64,000 nt of DNA from contig NZ_CP104011.1 of assembly GCF_025133575.1 (NCBI RefSeq), positions 5,588,965 through 5,652,964 on the forward strand, written 5' to 3'. The position numbers were made by a program, and so were the translations under genes. The notes beneath the pieces were generated by a model. It searched no databases. It had not been told where the DNA came from and was given only the letters and a program-made list of their open reading frames with translations. Positions within the stretch are counted from its first letter, which is position 1; the number at the start of each line of letters is the position of its first letter. This document shows, in pieces, positions 1 to 8,864 of this stretch. Source of the DNA: Pseudomonas sp. GCEP-101 (GTDB lineage: Bacteria; Pseudomonadota; Gammaproteobacteria; Pseudomonadales; Pseudomonadaceae).

Positions 1-2
1 TG

Positions 3-344
3 GCCAGCGGCCCCGGCCCGGGCGTGCTGATCGTGCGCCCGGCGATCACCGCCGTCAGCGCCTCGACCAAAGGCCTGCAACCCTATGAAGTAATCCCCAT
101 CGCGCTGATCGCCGCCGGCGTCAGCACCGCCACGGGGATTCGCGACCAGGACACCAGCATCGCCACCGAGGCCGCGTTCCTCAGCGGGAGCGACGGCAGC
201 GTGGTCGCCGAAGTGGTGCGCAAGGGGGCCGGCACCGAACTGGAGAATTCCTCCCAGGTCATGTCCGCCAATGACGCCAAGGCGGTGCTCGATGGCTGGG
301 CGCGGGACATGCTCAAGTCCTTCGAGCAGCTCAAGCACAAGTAA
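3..344 (+). CDS. DUF3313-type protein, C-terminal part (5' end outside window)
   Basis: The reading frame is open from the left edge to a TAA stop, so only the C-terminal part (about 113 residues) is present. A GTG at 24 exists, but the frame continues upstream, so it is probably not the true start. The fragment contains a PGVLIVRPAITAV-like strand, a hydrophobic IPIALIAAG stretch, and an acidic/Ala-rich end with a DGWARDMLKSFEQ helix. This pattern fits the DUF3313 family of small bacterial outer-membrane lipoproteins, whose function is unknown. The lipobox that would confirm membrane anchoring lies outside the window. The family call is from recollection of the pattern. Confidence 0.6.
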   Translation, partial: ASGPGPGVLIVRPAITAVSASTKGLQPYEVIPIALIAAGVSTATGIRDQDTSIATEAAFLSGSDGSVVAEVVRKGAGTELENSSQVMSANDAKAVLDGWARDMLKSFEQLKHK

Positions 345-400
345 CGGACAGGGCGCCGTAACGGGCGCCCGTTTCGCACCACCCTGCTGCGGGGACAGCC

Positions 401-1417
401 ATGGACAGCATCCGCGGAACCGCCTTCCTGCAGTTCGGCGAACTGCTCGCCGAGCGAGGCGCGTCACTGCGCGACCATCTTTCCCCGCACCGGGTCAGCC
501 TGGATGTGGTCGGCGACTACGAGAAAACCCTTTCCTACAAGAGCCTGGTGCAGATCTTCGAAGGCAGCGCAGATGCCTTGCAGATGCCCGCGCTTGGCCT
601 GGAACTGGCCACCCGGCAAGGCTCGACCTTGCTGGGCCCGCTCCAGCACCTTGCCCGCACGGCTGCAACCGTCGGCGAAGCCCTGGTCGCGGTATTGCGC
701 TACATGGGGCTCTATAGCCCATCGATTCACTACCGACTGGAACAGCGCAACGGGCGCGCGCTGCTGTACTTCGACAACGCCCTGCCCTGCAGCACGCAGA
801 TACCGCAGATCGTCGAAAAGTCCGTGCTGCATGGCCGTCTGATGATTGCAGAACTGCTCGGCGCGTCGTTCAGCCCGCAGGCGGTCCTGTTCCGGCATCA
901 GCCGCTGGGGGATCTGGCAGCCTACCAGCGCTACTTCAACTGCCCGGTGAGCTTCGCCCAGGATCACAACGCCCTGGTATTGCGCCCCTCGGACCTCAAA
1001 CAACCCTGCAACCAGGCCGATGCCACCCTGCATGAAATCGTCAGGTTTTACCTGGATGCCCACTGCACGCCGGGGGACAATCTCTTCCTTCAGCTACAGC
1101 GCCATATCCAGGCGCTACTGCCCAAGAGTCGCTGTTCGCTCGAGGCAGTGGCGCACCTGTTGGGCATGAACTCCCGAACGCTGCAACGACGCCTGGCCAG
1201 CAGCGGAGTGGACTTCGAGGATCGCGTCGATGGCATCCGCCGGCAGCAGGCAGCCCAGCTACTGCGCGAAACCGGCTTGACCGTTGCGCAGATTTCCGCG
1301 GAGCTGGGGTATCGGCGGACGACGTCCTTCTGCCGCGCCCACCATCGCTGGTTCGGCATGACGCCCATCGAGCATCGCCTGCAATCGCAGCCTCGGTTCA
1401 AATCCGCGCCCCGCTGA
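401..1417 (+). CDS. AraC family transcriptional regulator (arabinose-binding-like N-terminal domain)
   Basis: This 338-residue protein has an N-terminal ligand-sensing region (about residues 20-200, the type found in OruR-like regulators). Its C-terminal AraC double helix-turn-helix spans about residues 240-325 (LEAVAHLLGMNSRTLQRRL, then LTVAQISAELGYRRTTSFCR and a WFGMTP end). The ATG follows a GGGGA ribosome site at normal distance. It stands alone, 56 bp after the DUF3313 gene, and converges on the multiheme cytochrome gene with only 4 bp between stops. Target and inducer cannot be read from the sequence. OruR-type regulators often control amino-acid or alcohol catabolism, but nothing adjacent points to one substrate. 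Confidence 0.85.
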   Translation: MDSIRGTAFLQFGELLAERGASLRDHLSPHRVSLDVVGDYEKTLSYKSLVQIFEGSADALQMPALGLELATRQGSTLLGPLQHLARTAATVGEALVAVLRYMGLYSPSIHYRLEQRNGRALLYFDNALPCSTQIPQIVEKSVLHGRLMIAELLGASFSPQAVLFRHQPLGDLAAYQRYFNCPVSFAQDHNALVLRPSDLKQPCNQADATLHEIVRFYLDAHCTPGDNLFLQLQRHIQALLPKSRCSLEAVAHLLGMNSRTLQRRLASSGVDFEDRVDGIRRQQAAQLLRETGLTVAQISAELGYRRTTSFCRAHHRWFGMTPIEHRLQSQPRFKSAPR

Positions 1418-1421
1418 ACCC

Positions 1422-3719
1422 TCATTGCGCCGGGTTACCCCACTGCCGGTTGATCGGTACGAGACGCGGGTCGTTCGGCGCAACCTGTTGCAAACGCCGC
1501 ACATAGCCCCTGGCCTGCTCCAGCTGGCCAGCCGAGGTATGCAGGTAGATCAGCGCATAGAGCAGGTCCGGGTCATCGGGCGAGCTTTCCAGTCCCTTGG
1601 TCAATGCGCTCGCCGCCTCGTCCGGTCGCCGCAACTGCGCCAGCAACAGGCCCTGGTTGTAGCGAACGCGGGCGTTGCCCGGCAGCTCGTCGGCCGCCGT
1701 GGACATCCATTTAACGCCCTCCTCCGGGTTGCCGTGCTCCACCAGCAACAGCGCAAGCATGTAGGCGAGATTGCCGTGGTCACTGGCTGGCAACCCTTCC
1801 AGGGAGAGCCCCTCACGCAGTAGCTGCTCCGCCTTGCTGCTCTGCTCGGAGCCGCTGTAGAGCGTCACCAGGTTGACCCGCGCCGGGATGAAATGCGCGT
1901 CCAGGCGCAAGGCCTGTTGGTATTGCTCGATGGCCTGCGCACTCTCCCCGCGACGCTGCAGGAAGACCGCGAGGTTCAGCCGCCCGCCGGGCAGGTCGGC
2001 ATTCCCGCGCAGACGCTTCTCGTAGTCCGCCAGTTGACTGGAAAACGCCGCGCGACGCTCGGCGGGGATGGATTCGATCGGCACGTCGGCCAACGCCTTG
2101 ACGGCCTCATCGCGGACAGCCAGCGCGCTGTCGTCCAGCTGGGGAAGCAGCAGCCTGACACGGGCATCAGGCGGCAGGCGGGCGAAGCCGGGAATCGCGT
2201 AGGCACGAACCAGCGCGCTGTCATCGTTGAGCGCCCAGCGCAGGGTCGTCAGCCCGGGCTGACCCAGTTCGGCCAGGCGCTGCGCTGCCGTCGCCCGCAC
2301 AATAGGCGCGCTGCCGATATCGGCGATCACCGCGCCCAGCAGGCTCACCGAAGCGGGATCACCCATGCGTGCAGCATGGAAAGACTCGCCATAGTGCTTC
2401 GGTCGCTTCGGCGAGGCAAACCAGCCGTCGATAGCCTTGGCCGCCCAGGCCGGCTTCTGGTCGCGGTGGCAGGCCGTGCAGGCATCGGGAGCCCCCGTCT
2501 GCTCGGCCAGGTCAGGACGCGGCAGACGAAAATCATGATCGCGACGCGGGTCGACCACCATGTACGTCTTGCTGGCCATGTGGCAGTTGACGCACTGGGC
2601 CCCAGGCGATCCCGCCGGGTGATGATGGTGTTCAGGGCTGTCGTAACTCTTCGCCTGCAGACTGGGGAAACGCGCCACCGGCGGGTTGGCGTTGTGGCAC
2701 TGCATACACAGGCCATTACCTTCGATGCGTACCTTGCCGGTGTGCGGATTGTGGCAATCCGTGCAGGCCACTCCGGCCGCGTACATCTTGCTCTGGCTGA
2801 AGGAGCCGAACTCGTAGACTTCTCCATCGATCTGCCCGTCCGCGTGGTACAACCCTGAGCGCAAGGTCGCCGGCAACGACGCATCCAACTGCGGGTGCCC
2901 TGGCTGCTGGCCCACGCCAAGCGTCTGCCGGCGGCTATGGCAGAAGGCGCATTGGCCCACCAGCTCCTTGCTACCCAGGGACTTGAAATCGAACGGCAGG
3001 CCGATGTCCTTCGCCGAGGCATAGGTCTTGATTGGGCTCTTGTTCTGCTTCGCCCAGTCGACATGCGCCTGGGCGGGGCCGTGGCAGCCCTGGCAACCGA
3101 CCGTCTTCTCCTGCCAGGTGGTGGCGAAGGCATCGGTCTTGTCGTCGTAGTGCTTCATCAGGCGGGTCGAGTGGCAATCGGCGCACATGGCGTTCCAGTT
3201 CTGGAAGCGGCCGGTCCAGTGCAATGCATCATCCGGCGCGAAGCGTTGCCCGGGATAGAGCGAGAACCAGCGCTGCCCACCGGCTTCTTTCGGCCGGCTG
3301 TCCCAGGCAATGGTCAGCGCCTGCAGATGACCATTGGGGAATGCCACGAGGTACTGCTGCAGCGGGTAATGGCCAAAGGTGTACTGGATCGGGAAGTCAC
3401 CGGGTTTGCCGTCGCGTCCTTCGGTACGGACGTAGTAACGCCCTCCCTTCTCATAAAACCGGGCGCTGACGCCGGCCTCCTCGAAACTCTGGTTGGCGAA
3501 GTTGCCCAGGACATTGCCCGCCGTCGCGTCGCGCATCGCCCATGCGTGATCGGACGCCTGCCACTGCTCGGACTGCTCCTTGTGACAGCCCATGCAACTG
3601 GCTGCATCGGCGTATCCCTCACGATCCTTGGCCAGCCCGGGCTTGGCTCCTGACGTGGCGGCCACCGAGGAACTACAGCCCAATAACAGCAACAGCATCA
3701 GCACGTAGCGCAGCAGCAC
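1422..3719 (-). CDS. Octaheme cytochrome c lipoprotein with HEAT and TPR repeats
   Basis: This 765-residue protein is exported: a short hydrophobic leader ends in LLGC, a lipobox, so it is probably lipid-anchored. Eight CXXCH haem-binding motifs lie in the first half or slightly more: CMGCH, CADCH, CQGCH, CAFCH, CTDCH, CMQCH, CVNCH, CTACH. After the last one come HEAT-like helical repeats (ADIGSAPIVRATAAQRLAEL region) and then TPR units (NLAVFLQRRGESAQAIEQYQ and following). Cytochrome c554-like domains joined to TPR modules occur in periplasmic electron-transfer proteins. The electron donor and acceptor are unknown, and no oxidase, reductase or NapC-type quinol oxidase is adjacent. It appears monocistronic. 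Confidence 0.85.
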   Translation of the reverse strand: MLLRYVLMLLLLLGCSSSVAATSGAKPGLAKDREGYADAASCMGCHKEQSEQWQASDHAWAMRDATAGNVLGNFANQSFEEAGVSARFYEKGGRYYVRTEGRDGKPGDFPIQYTFGHYPLQQYLVAFPNGHLQALTIAWDSRPKEAGGQRWFSLYPGQRFAPDDALHWTGRFQNWNAMCADCHSTRLMKHYDDKTDAFATTWQEKTVGCQGCHGPAQAHVDWAKQNKSPIKTYASAKDIGLPFDFKSLGSKELVGQCAFCHSRRQTLGVGQQPGHPQLDASLPATLRSGLYHADGQIDGEVYEFGSFSQSKMYAAGVACTDCHNPHTGKVRIEGNGLCMQCHNANPPVARFPSLQAKSYDSPEHHHHPAGSPGAQCVNCHMASKTYMVVDPRRDHDFRLPRPDLAEQTGAPDACTACHRDQKPAWAAKAIDGWFASPKRPKHYGESFHAARMGDPASVSLLGAVIADIGSAPIVRATAAQRLAELGQPGLTTLRWALNDDSALVRAYAIPGFARLPPDARVRLLLPQLDDSALAVRDEAVKALADVPIESIPAERRAAFSSQLADYEKRLRGNADLPGGRLNLAVFLQRRGESAQAIEQYQQALRLDAHFIPARVNLVTLYSGSEQSSKAEQLLREGLSLEGLPASDHGNLAYMLALLLVEHGNPEEGVKWMSTAADELPGNARVRYNQGLLLAQLRRPDEAASALTKGLESSPDDPDLLYALIYLHTSAGQLEQARGYVRRLQQVAPNDPRLVPINRQWGNPAQ

Positions 3720-3967
3720 GCGGTTTCCTTACTCATCGGCCATGAGGGCTATGCGGTTTGACGATTTCGCGCTGTTTGGCATTGCAGCCCAGCGACTTCG
3801 TTGATTGCGACCTAAGCGTAGTTACAGCCCGCGGGGTCTGCATGACTTTCGCCGTTCGCACCGACGCACCGACGCACAACAGCCCAGCGTGCCCAGCCTG
3901 GCCGACGACTAGCAGATCACCTGGCTCCCGGTCTGCGTGCCGCAACGAGCACGCTGTCGACGGGGCC

Positions 3968-4792
3968 TTATCCCGCATTCTGCTGCAGCCATTGCTTGGG
4001 ACTTGCGCCGACCTTGCGGCGGAAGGTGCGGGCCAGCGCAGACGGGCTTTCATATCCGACCTCGTCGGCAATCAGGGCGATGGGGCGGCCTTCGCGCAGA
4101 CGCTTCTGCGTCAGGCTGATGCGCCAGTTCGCCAGGTAGTCCGCCGGCGTGACGCCCACGGTCTGGCGAAAATGCGCGGCAAAGCTCGCCCGCGACATGC
4201 CCGAACGATCCGCCAGTTCCGCCACGGACCAATTGCGCTGCGGTTCGTTGTGCATCCCCACGAGCGCGCGGGACAGCTGAGCGTTGGCCAACCCTGCCAT
4301 CATCCCGGAGGCGATGCTGCGGCTGGCGAGCAGGTGGCGCAGCAGTTGGATCACCATCAGCTCGAACAGGCGATTGAGGACGACGTCCCGCCCGCACTCG
4401 TCACCGAAGGCTTCCTTGAACAGCCAGTCGAGGGTGCCATCCAGGCCATTCAGTTCACGCAGCGGCTTGATGATGAAATCCGGCAACGCCAGGGTCAGCG
4501 GATTGTTGGCGCCGCCGTCGAATTGCAGCGTGGCGCACACCAGCTCGGCGGCATCGGCCTCGCTCGCCACCAGTTGATGTTCCTGCGGGCGCACGGCCAG
4601 GATCAGGCTGGGCTCCGTCAGCTCGGTGAGCTGGCCGCGCTTGTCCTTGACGCTCAGGCGTCCCGAGCGCAGCAGATGCGCGTGGCCGACGCTGTGTTGC
4701 CCCTGGAGGCTGGCGGTGCCGCAGAACCCGCCCTGGTGGAACGTGGAAGCGTGCAGGTTGAAGTGTTTGAGCAGTGTCGACAGTCGGTCCAT
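3968..4792 (-). CDS. AraC family transcriptional regulator (cupin_6 type)
   Basis: The protein is 274 residues starting at MDRLSTLLKHF. The frame runs further upstream, but the extra residues are Arg/Ser-rich and do not look like family sequence. The N-terminal half is the cupin-like sensor of the AraC subfamily that opens with an 'L.....F.L.A..FH.G.FCG' pattern. The C-terminal half has two helix-turn-helix units (WSVAELADRSGMSRASFAAHF and RPIALIADEVGYESPSALAR). It is divergent from the AhpD-like gene at 4922 across 129 bp, so it probably regulates that gene and the following glutaredoxin. The same AraC-subtype/AhpD-like arrangement recurs at 38.9-40.5 kb. Confidence 0.88.
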   Translation of the reverse strand: MDRLSTLLKHFNLHASTFHQGGFCGTASLQGQHSVGHAHLLRSGRLSVKDKRGQLTELTEPSLILAVRPQEHQLVASEADAAELVCATLQFDGGANNPLTLALPDFIIKPLRELNGLDGTLDWLFKEAFGDECGRDVVLNRLFELMVIQLLRHLLASRSIASGMMAGLANAQLSRALVGMHNEPQRNWSVAELADRSGMSRASFAAHFRQTVGVTPADYLANWRISLTQKRLREGRPIALIADEVGYESPSALARTFRRKVGASPKQWLQQNAG

Positions 4793-4921
4793 GGCGCGCT
4801 CAGGTTTAGACGATCTGTTGCATAACTTCGACGATCTGAAGCCGAAAGGAAAGCCTGCCTCCCTAGTATGAACTCCACACCTGATCGACAAACCCGTTGG
4901 TCAACCTACTGGAGAATCACC

Positions 4922-5440
4922 ATGACTCGCATTGCCGCTCTCTCGCTGGACCAAGCCCCCGCTGCCTCACGCGCGGCCCTCGAAGGCGTCCGGAAAGGCC
5001 TCGGCTTCATCCCCAACGCATTCGGGACGCTGGCCCACTCCCCGGCCGCACTCAACGGCTACCTGGGCCTTGCCCAGGCCCTGGGTAAAAGCTCGCTGAG
5101 CGCCGCCGAGCGTGAAGTGGTTGCCCTCGCCACGTCGCAAATCAATGGCTGCGACTACTGCCTGGCCGCACACAGCTACTTCGGCGCCAAGGCGGGCCTG
5201 AGCGACGAGGCCATCAGCCAGGCCCGTCAGGGCACACTCAGTGCGGTCGCCGCATTGGCGCGCCAGATCACCGAAAGCCGCGGCCAGTTGCGCGACGAGC
5301 AGATCGCAGCGGCGCGCGAAGCCGGCCTGAGCGACAGCAAGATCGTGGAGGTGGTGGCCCAGGTCACGTTGTTGACCCTGACCAACTACCTGAACAACGT
5401 CGCCACGACCGACATCGACTTTCCTCCGTCGGCCCACTGA
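4922..5440 (+). CDS. Carboxymuconolactone decarboxylase (AhpD-like) family protein
   Basis: The protein has 172 residues. I start at MTRIAALSLD because a GGAG site sits 8 bases before that ATG, whereas upstream in-frame codons lack one. It has the AhpD-type active site: a CDYC pair followed by LAAH (SQINGCDYCLAAHSYF), with an upstream Glu in SAAEREVVALA. Such proteins are alkylhydroperoxidase-like, peroxide-reducing or thiol-relay enzymes using the CXXC cysteines. The N-terminal signature GLGFIPNAFGTLAHSPAAL is typical of the peroxidase-related CMD group. A glutaredoxin begins 13 bp downstream in the same direction, which supports a thiol redox role. Confidence 0.87.
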   Translation: MTRIAALSLDQAPAASRAALEGVRKGLGFIPNAFGTLAHSPAALNGYLGLAQALGKSSLSAAEREVVALATSQINGCDYCLAAHSYFGAKAGLSDEAISQARQGTLSAVAALARQITESRGQLRDEQIAAAREAGLSDSKIVEVVAQVTLLTLTNYLNNVATTDIDFPPSAH

Positions 5441-5453
5441 AGAGGACACCACC

Positions 5454-5708
5454 ATGAACCCGGTGACGATCTACACCACCCAACACTGCCCCTACTGCGT
5501 GAATGCCAAGCGCCTGCTCGCGAGCAAAGGGGTCACGCCCGTCGAAATCGATGTCGAGGCGTCGCCCCGGCATCTGGCGGACATGCTGCAGCGATCCCGG
5601 CGCAGGACGGTCCCGCAGATTTTTGTGGGCGATGTGCACGTCGGCGGTTTCGATGACCTGGCCAGTCTCGATCATCAGGGCAGGCTCGATGTGTTGCTTC
5701 ACGCCTGA
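5454..5708 (+). CDS. Glutaredoxin (GrxC-like)
   Basis: This 84-residue protein has the full-length fold of a bacterial class I glutaredoxin. The dithiol motif CPYC sits at residues 11-14, the cis-proline region reads TVPQIFV, and the C-terminal GG.DDLA.LD helix (VGGFDDLASLDHQGRLDVLL) binds glutathione. It should reduce disulfides or glutathione mixed disulfides in the cytoplasm. It follows the AhpD-like gene by 13 bp and has its own AGAGGA ribosome site, so the two are very likely cotranscribed, with the glutaredoxin a plausible reductant for the CXXC protein. A strong hairpin follows. It resembles GrxC but may be a second copy of the chromosomal gene, so no symbol is given. Confidence 0.92.
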   Translation: MNPVTIYTTQHCPYCVNAKRLLASKGVTPVEIDVEASPRHLADMLQRSRRRTVPQIFVGDVHVGGFDDLASLDHQGRLDVLLHA

Positions 5709-5716
5709 CGCGCAAG

Positions 5717-5748
5717 CGTGCTCCGGAACCTGCCCTATCCGGAGCACG
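5717..5748 (+). terminator. Hairpin terminator after the glutaredoxin gene
   Basis: An 11-bp perfect stem (CGTGCTCCGGA with TCCGGAGCACG) around a 10-base loop lies 9 bp after the glutaredoxin stop. There is no strong T-tract, so efficiency is uncertain. Confidence 0.6.
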
Positions 5749-5871
5749 ATTCACCGTCATCCGCTGCCAGTGAACTGAGCCCCCGCCATTCAAGCGGCGC
5801 CTAAGCAAGTGTCGGGGGCCCTTCAACGTGGATGGCGGATGCGGTCGGCTCGATGGGCGACCGTGGTCAGG

Positions 5872-6786
5872 TCAGCTGCTCTGTGCGTCCCAGCGCCAGG
5901 CGCTGACCAGTCGCTCACGCAGATACCCGACGAACTCCCTGACCCGCGGCGCCAGGTGCGCGGCATGGGGATAGACCGCGTGCAGCGGCGCCTCGCGGGC
6001 GCGGTAGTCGGGCAGGATGCGACAAAGCTCGCCCGACGCCAACGCATCGCCCACGTCCCATATCGACTTCAGGGCGATGCCCATGCCGTCCAGCGCCCAG
6101 GCCTGCACCACGCCGCCGTCGTTGCTGACCAGCGAACCGCGCACCTTCACCGAAACCCCTTCGCCATCCGGCCCGCTGAATCGCCATTCGCCGCCCGCTT
6201 GGCCGCTGTTGAGCAGGCACCGGTGGCTGGCCAGTTCGGCCGGATGGCGCGGCTCGCCGTGTTCGTGCAAGTAGCGCGGGGCGGCGCAGAGCACCCGGTA
6301 GTTGTCGGCCAGTGGCCGGGCGATCAGCGACGAGTCAGGCAGGCTGCCCACGCGAATGGCGAGGTCGAGGCCCTCGTGCAACAGGTTCGCCACCGAGTCG
6401 CTGAGCTCCAGTTGCACCTCAAGCTGCGGATGCAGGCGCTGGAAATCCGCGGCGATCGGCGCAATCCAGCGCCGTCCGAAGTCCACCGGCGCACCCAGGC
6501 GTAACAACCCGCCGACTACCCGCCGGCGTTGGCCGAGCGTTGCCTCGGCGCTTTCCAGCTCGGCGAGGATGCGCACCACGCTGGCATGGAACAGCACGCC
6601 TTCGTCGGTCAGCGTCTGCCGCCGGGTGGTGCGTTGCAGCAAGCGCACGTCGAGGCTGGCCTCCAGTTGCGCGAGGCGCTTGCTCACCACGGCGAGCGAC
6701 AGATCGAGCTCGCGGGCAGCCGCGCTGAGGCTGCCAGTGCGAACGATGCTGTCGAAGGCGACCAAGGCGGGGAGGTTATCCAGCAT
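5872..6786 (-). CDS. LysR family transcriptional regulator
   Basis: The protein is 304 residues starting at MLDNLPALVAFDSIVRTGS; the longer frame upstream encodes no recognisable sequence. The N-terminal winged helix (residues 5-60) contains SLSAAARELDLSLAVVSKRLAQLE, followed by RLLQRTTRRQTLTDEG. A type 2 periplasmic-binding-like effector domain follows. Within that domain, RQTLT and GAPVDFGRRWIAPI place it in the large CrgA/DhgR-like group of LysR regulators of reductases and efflux. It is divergent from the NTF2-like and deacetylase genes across about 106 bp, which are its likely targets. Confidence 0.9.
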   Translation of the reverse strand: MLDNLPALVAFDSIVRTGSLSAAARELDLSLAVVSKRLAQLEASLDVRLLQRTTRRQTLTDEGVLFHASVVRILAELESAEATLGQRRRVVGGLLRLGAPVDFGRRWIAPIAADFQRLHPQLEVQLELSDSVANLLHEGLDLAIRVGSLPDSSLIARPLADNYRVLCAAPRYLHEHGEPRHPAELASHRCLLNSGQAGGEWRFSGPDGEGVSVKVRGSLVSNDGGVVQAWALDGMGIALKSIWDVGDALASGELCRILPDYRAREAPLHAVYPHAAHLAPRVREFVGYLRERLVSAWRWDAQSS

Positions 6787-6892
6787 GATGATTATTCGCT
6801 TTTCAGAAAGAATGCATCGACCCAGATAGCCTATTTCCAATGATCCTGGCAACAGAGAATGGCCGCGTCCCAACCACCCTTGAGAAGCCGCC

Positions 6893-7429
6893 ATGAAAAT
6901 CCCCTGTCTCGCCGTCGCCAGCCTCGCCCTGCTTTGCGGACCTGTCCTGCACGCGCAGGCTGAAACCGCTCTCGTCGAGCCCGCCCAGATCATCGCCGAC
7001 ACGTCGCTGCCGGCCGCCCAGCGCGACGCGCAGGTGTTGGCAGCGCGGCGCTACGCCACGTTCTGGAGTACCTCGGAGCCTGCCCTGGCGCGCGCCGCGC
7101 TGGCCCGGAACTTCACCGACCGCACCCTGCCGGCGGGGCGCCAGCAAGGTCTCGATGGTCCGCTGCAGGCTTCCCAGGTCATGCGCACGGCAATTCCCGA
7201 TCTTGATTGCCGCATCGAGCAGTTGCTCGTCGCCGGCGATCGCGTGGTCGTGCACCTGCGCTTCCGTGGCCATTTCAGCGGCAGGTTCGAGCAGCTCCAG
7301 GGCCACGGCCAGGCGGTGGACTTCATCGCCACCGACATCTACCGCGTGGTCGATGGCCGCATCGCCGACAACTGGCACCTCGAAGACAACCTGACCCTGC
7401 TGCGCCAGCTTGGCGCCATCAAGGGCTGA
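6893..7429 (+). CDS. Exported NTF2-like / SnoaL-type protein
   Basis: This 178-residue protein starts with a Sec-type signal peptide (KIPCLAVASLALLCGPVLHAQA). The mature part contains a SnoaL/NTF2-like cone domain of about 130 residues, with the typical FWSTSEPALARAALA opening and the closing strands RVVVHLRFRGHFSG and VDFIATDIYRVVDGRIADNW. These folds form small hydrophobic pockets (polyketide cyclases, isomerases, binding proteins); the substrate here cannot be told. It is the first gene of a two-gene unit with the deacetylase 9 bp downstream and is divergent from a LysR regulator that probably controls both. Periplasmic location is inferred from the signal peptide. Confidence 0.78.
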   Translation: MKIPCLAVASLALLCGPVLHAQAETALVEPAQIIADTSLPAAQRDAQVLAARRYATFWSTSEPALARAALARNFTDRTLPAGRQQGLDGPLQASQVMRTAIPDLDCRIEQLLVAGDRVVVHLRFRGHFSGRFEQLQGHGQAVDFIATDIYRVVDGRIADNWHLEDNLTLLRQLGAIKG

Positions 7430-7438
7430 GGAGAACGT

Positions 7439-8425
7439 ATGGACGATATGACTTCCGGCCTCAACCGGCGCACCTTCCTGGGCGGCGTCGGCGCCCTGGC
7501 AGCAGGCGCTGCGCTAATTCCGGTGGCGGGTGCGGCCACGCCGCGGGGCACTTCGGCCCGGTCGGGCAGGAGCGGCTTCTGGCCCGACGATATCCGCTTG
7601 GTGATTTCCATCTCGATGCAGTTCGAGGCGGGCGGCCAGCCGCTCAAGGGCACCGACAGCCCGTTCCCGGCGGTCGAGTTACCCGCCAGCGTGCAGGCCG
7701 ACGCGGCGGCGAACAGCTGGTTCGCCTATGGCTACCGCGAGGGCATCCCACGCCTGCTGGATGTGTGGGACAAGCACGGCGTGAAGGTCACCTCACACAT
7801 GATTGGCGAGGCGGCGCGAAAGCACCCGGAACTGGCGCGGGAGATCGTCCGCCGTGGGCACGAAGCGTCCGGCCATGGCCCGCGCTGGAGCGCGCAGTAC
7901 GGCATGGCGCGGGAGGAAGAACGCGCCTTCCTGATCGCCGCGCGGGACATGGTGGAAGAGGTCACTGGCCAACGTCCGCTGGGCTACAACTGCAACTGGC
8001 TGCGGCGCGGGCCGAACACCTTGTCGTTGTTGCAGGAGCTGGGCTACCTCTATCACATCGACGACCTCAGCCGTGACGAACCCTTCATCGAGTCGGTCAA
8101 CGGCAAGGATTTCGTGGTGGTGCCCTATACCCTACGCAATAACGATATCCTCCTCGTCGAGGGGCGCAACTACTCGCCGCAGCAGTTCCTCGCACAGATC
8201 CGTGGGGAATTCGACCAGCTCTACGAGGAAGCGGGCAACCGTCGCCGGATGATGTCCTTGAGTGCACACGACCGTATCAGCGGTACGCCGCAGATGGCGC
8301 GGGTGTGGGACGAGTTCCTGGGCTACGCCAAGCAGCACCCGGGCGTGGCATTCCTGCGCAAGGACGACATCGCCCGCTTCACACTGTCGAGCGCCACAAG
8401 CCTGCGGGAGCAGGAGGTCATCTGA
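7439..8425 (+). CDS. Tat-exported polysaccharide deacetylase-family protein
   Basis: The protein has 328 residues. A twin-arginine signal (NRRTFLGGVGALAAGAALIPVAGAA) indicates folded export to the periplasm. The mature part matches the NodB-like branch that includes allantoinase-like/PuuE deacetylases: REGIPRLLDVWDKHGVKVT, then RRGHEASGHGPRW in place of the usual metal-binding His pair, and a C-terminal MMSLSAHDRISGTPQMA with its conserved His. The normal catalytic motif is D-D plus HXXXH. The first motif here reads ISISMQFEAGG, so the catalytic Asp pair seems to be missing, as is usual for the PuuE-like subgroup. The substrate is unknown. Close spacing and a GGAG site suggest coupling to the NTF2-like gene. 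Confidence 0.8.
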   Translation: MDDMTSGLNRRTFLGGVGALAAGAALIPVAGAATPRGTSARSGRSGFWPDDIRLVISISMQFEAGGQPLKGTDSPFPAVELPASVQADAAANSWFAYGYREGIPRLLDVWDKHGVKVTSHMIGEAARKHPELAREIVRRGHEASGHGPRWSAQYGMAREEERAFLIAARDMVEEVTGQRPLGYNCNWLRRGPNTLSLLQELGYLYHIDDLSRDEPFIESVNGKDFVVVPYTLRNNDILLVEGRNYSPQQFLAQIRGEFDQLYEEAGNRRRMMSLSAHDRISGTPQMARVWDEFLGYAKQHPGVAFLRKDDIARFTLSSATSLREQEVI

Positions 8426-8864
8426 CCTGGGCGATGAGCGCCATAGGACGCAAGTGCGACGTTAGTGGCAGGCTCCTGAGGCTGCGTCCTTTCCCGCCAC
8501 CGCCATCTCGCGAAGAAGTCACGGTGGGCGCACCGCGCTCGCCGTCACCCTGTCTTAAACACGCCGCTCAGCACAAGGGCATGGCGCTCGGGGCGTGTCA
8601 GAAGGTCGAGTAGTCGCAACGGCGGTCAACGTCCAACCCATCGCGACACCTTCGGTTGCGCTGCAGCACAAGGTGATCCGCCGCGCGCCGCGAATCGGCT
8701 TTCGCCCTCCGAAGAAAACCATCGGCAGGCCCCCGGTTTGAGCGCAGTTGCCATGCCGCAAAGGCATGAAAAGTATTCTCCGAAGGCAATGGCATGCCGG
8801 TACGGCAATGGTCTTAATGTGCTTCCCACCAGCACCGGCCATCCCCTTTTCTTCGCGAGTCGCC
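8426..8864. other. Gene-free stretch upstream of the arylsulfatase
   Basis: No convincing gene is present; the open frames here are shadows. Just upstream of the sulfatase lies CATGCC-GCAAA-GGCATG (8752-8768, a 6-bp inverted repeat), with a further GGCATGCC palindrome at 8791-8798. Repetition of the GGCATG motif suggests an operator region, but no regulator can be assigned. Confidence 0.4.

Noticed and set aside
3720..3967. A gene between the cytochrome and the AraC regulator
   Set aside because: Only short shadows occur; no ribosome site or family pattern was found.
8770..8830. Sigma-54 promoter before the arylsulfatase
   Set aside because: TGGCATGCCGGTACGGCA resembles the GG/GC elements but the spacing between them is 12 rather than 10 bases.
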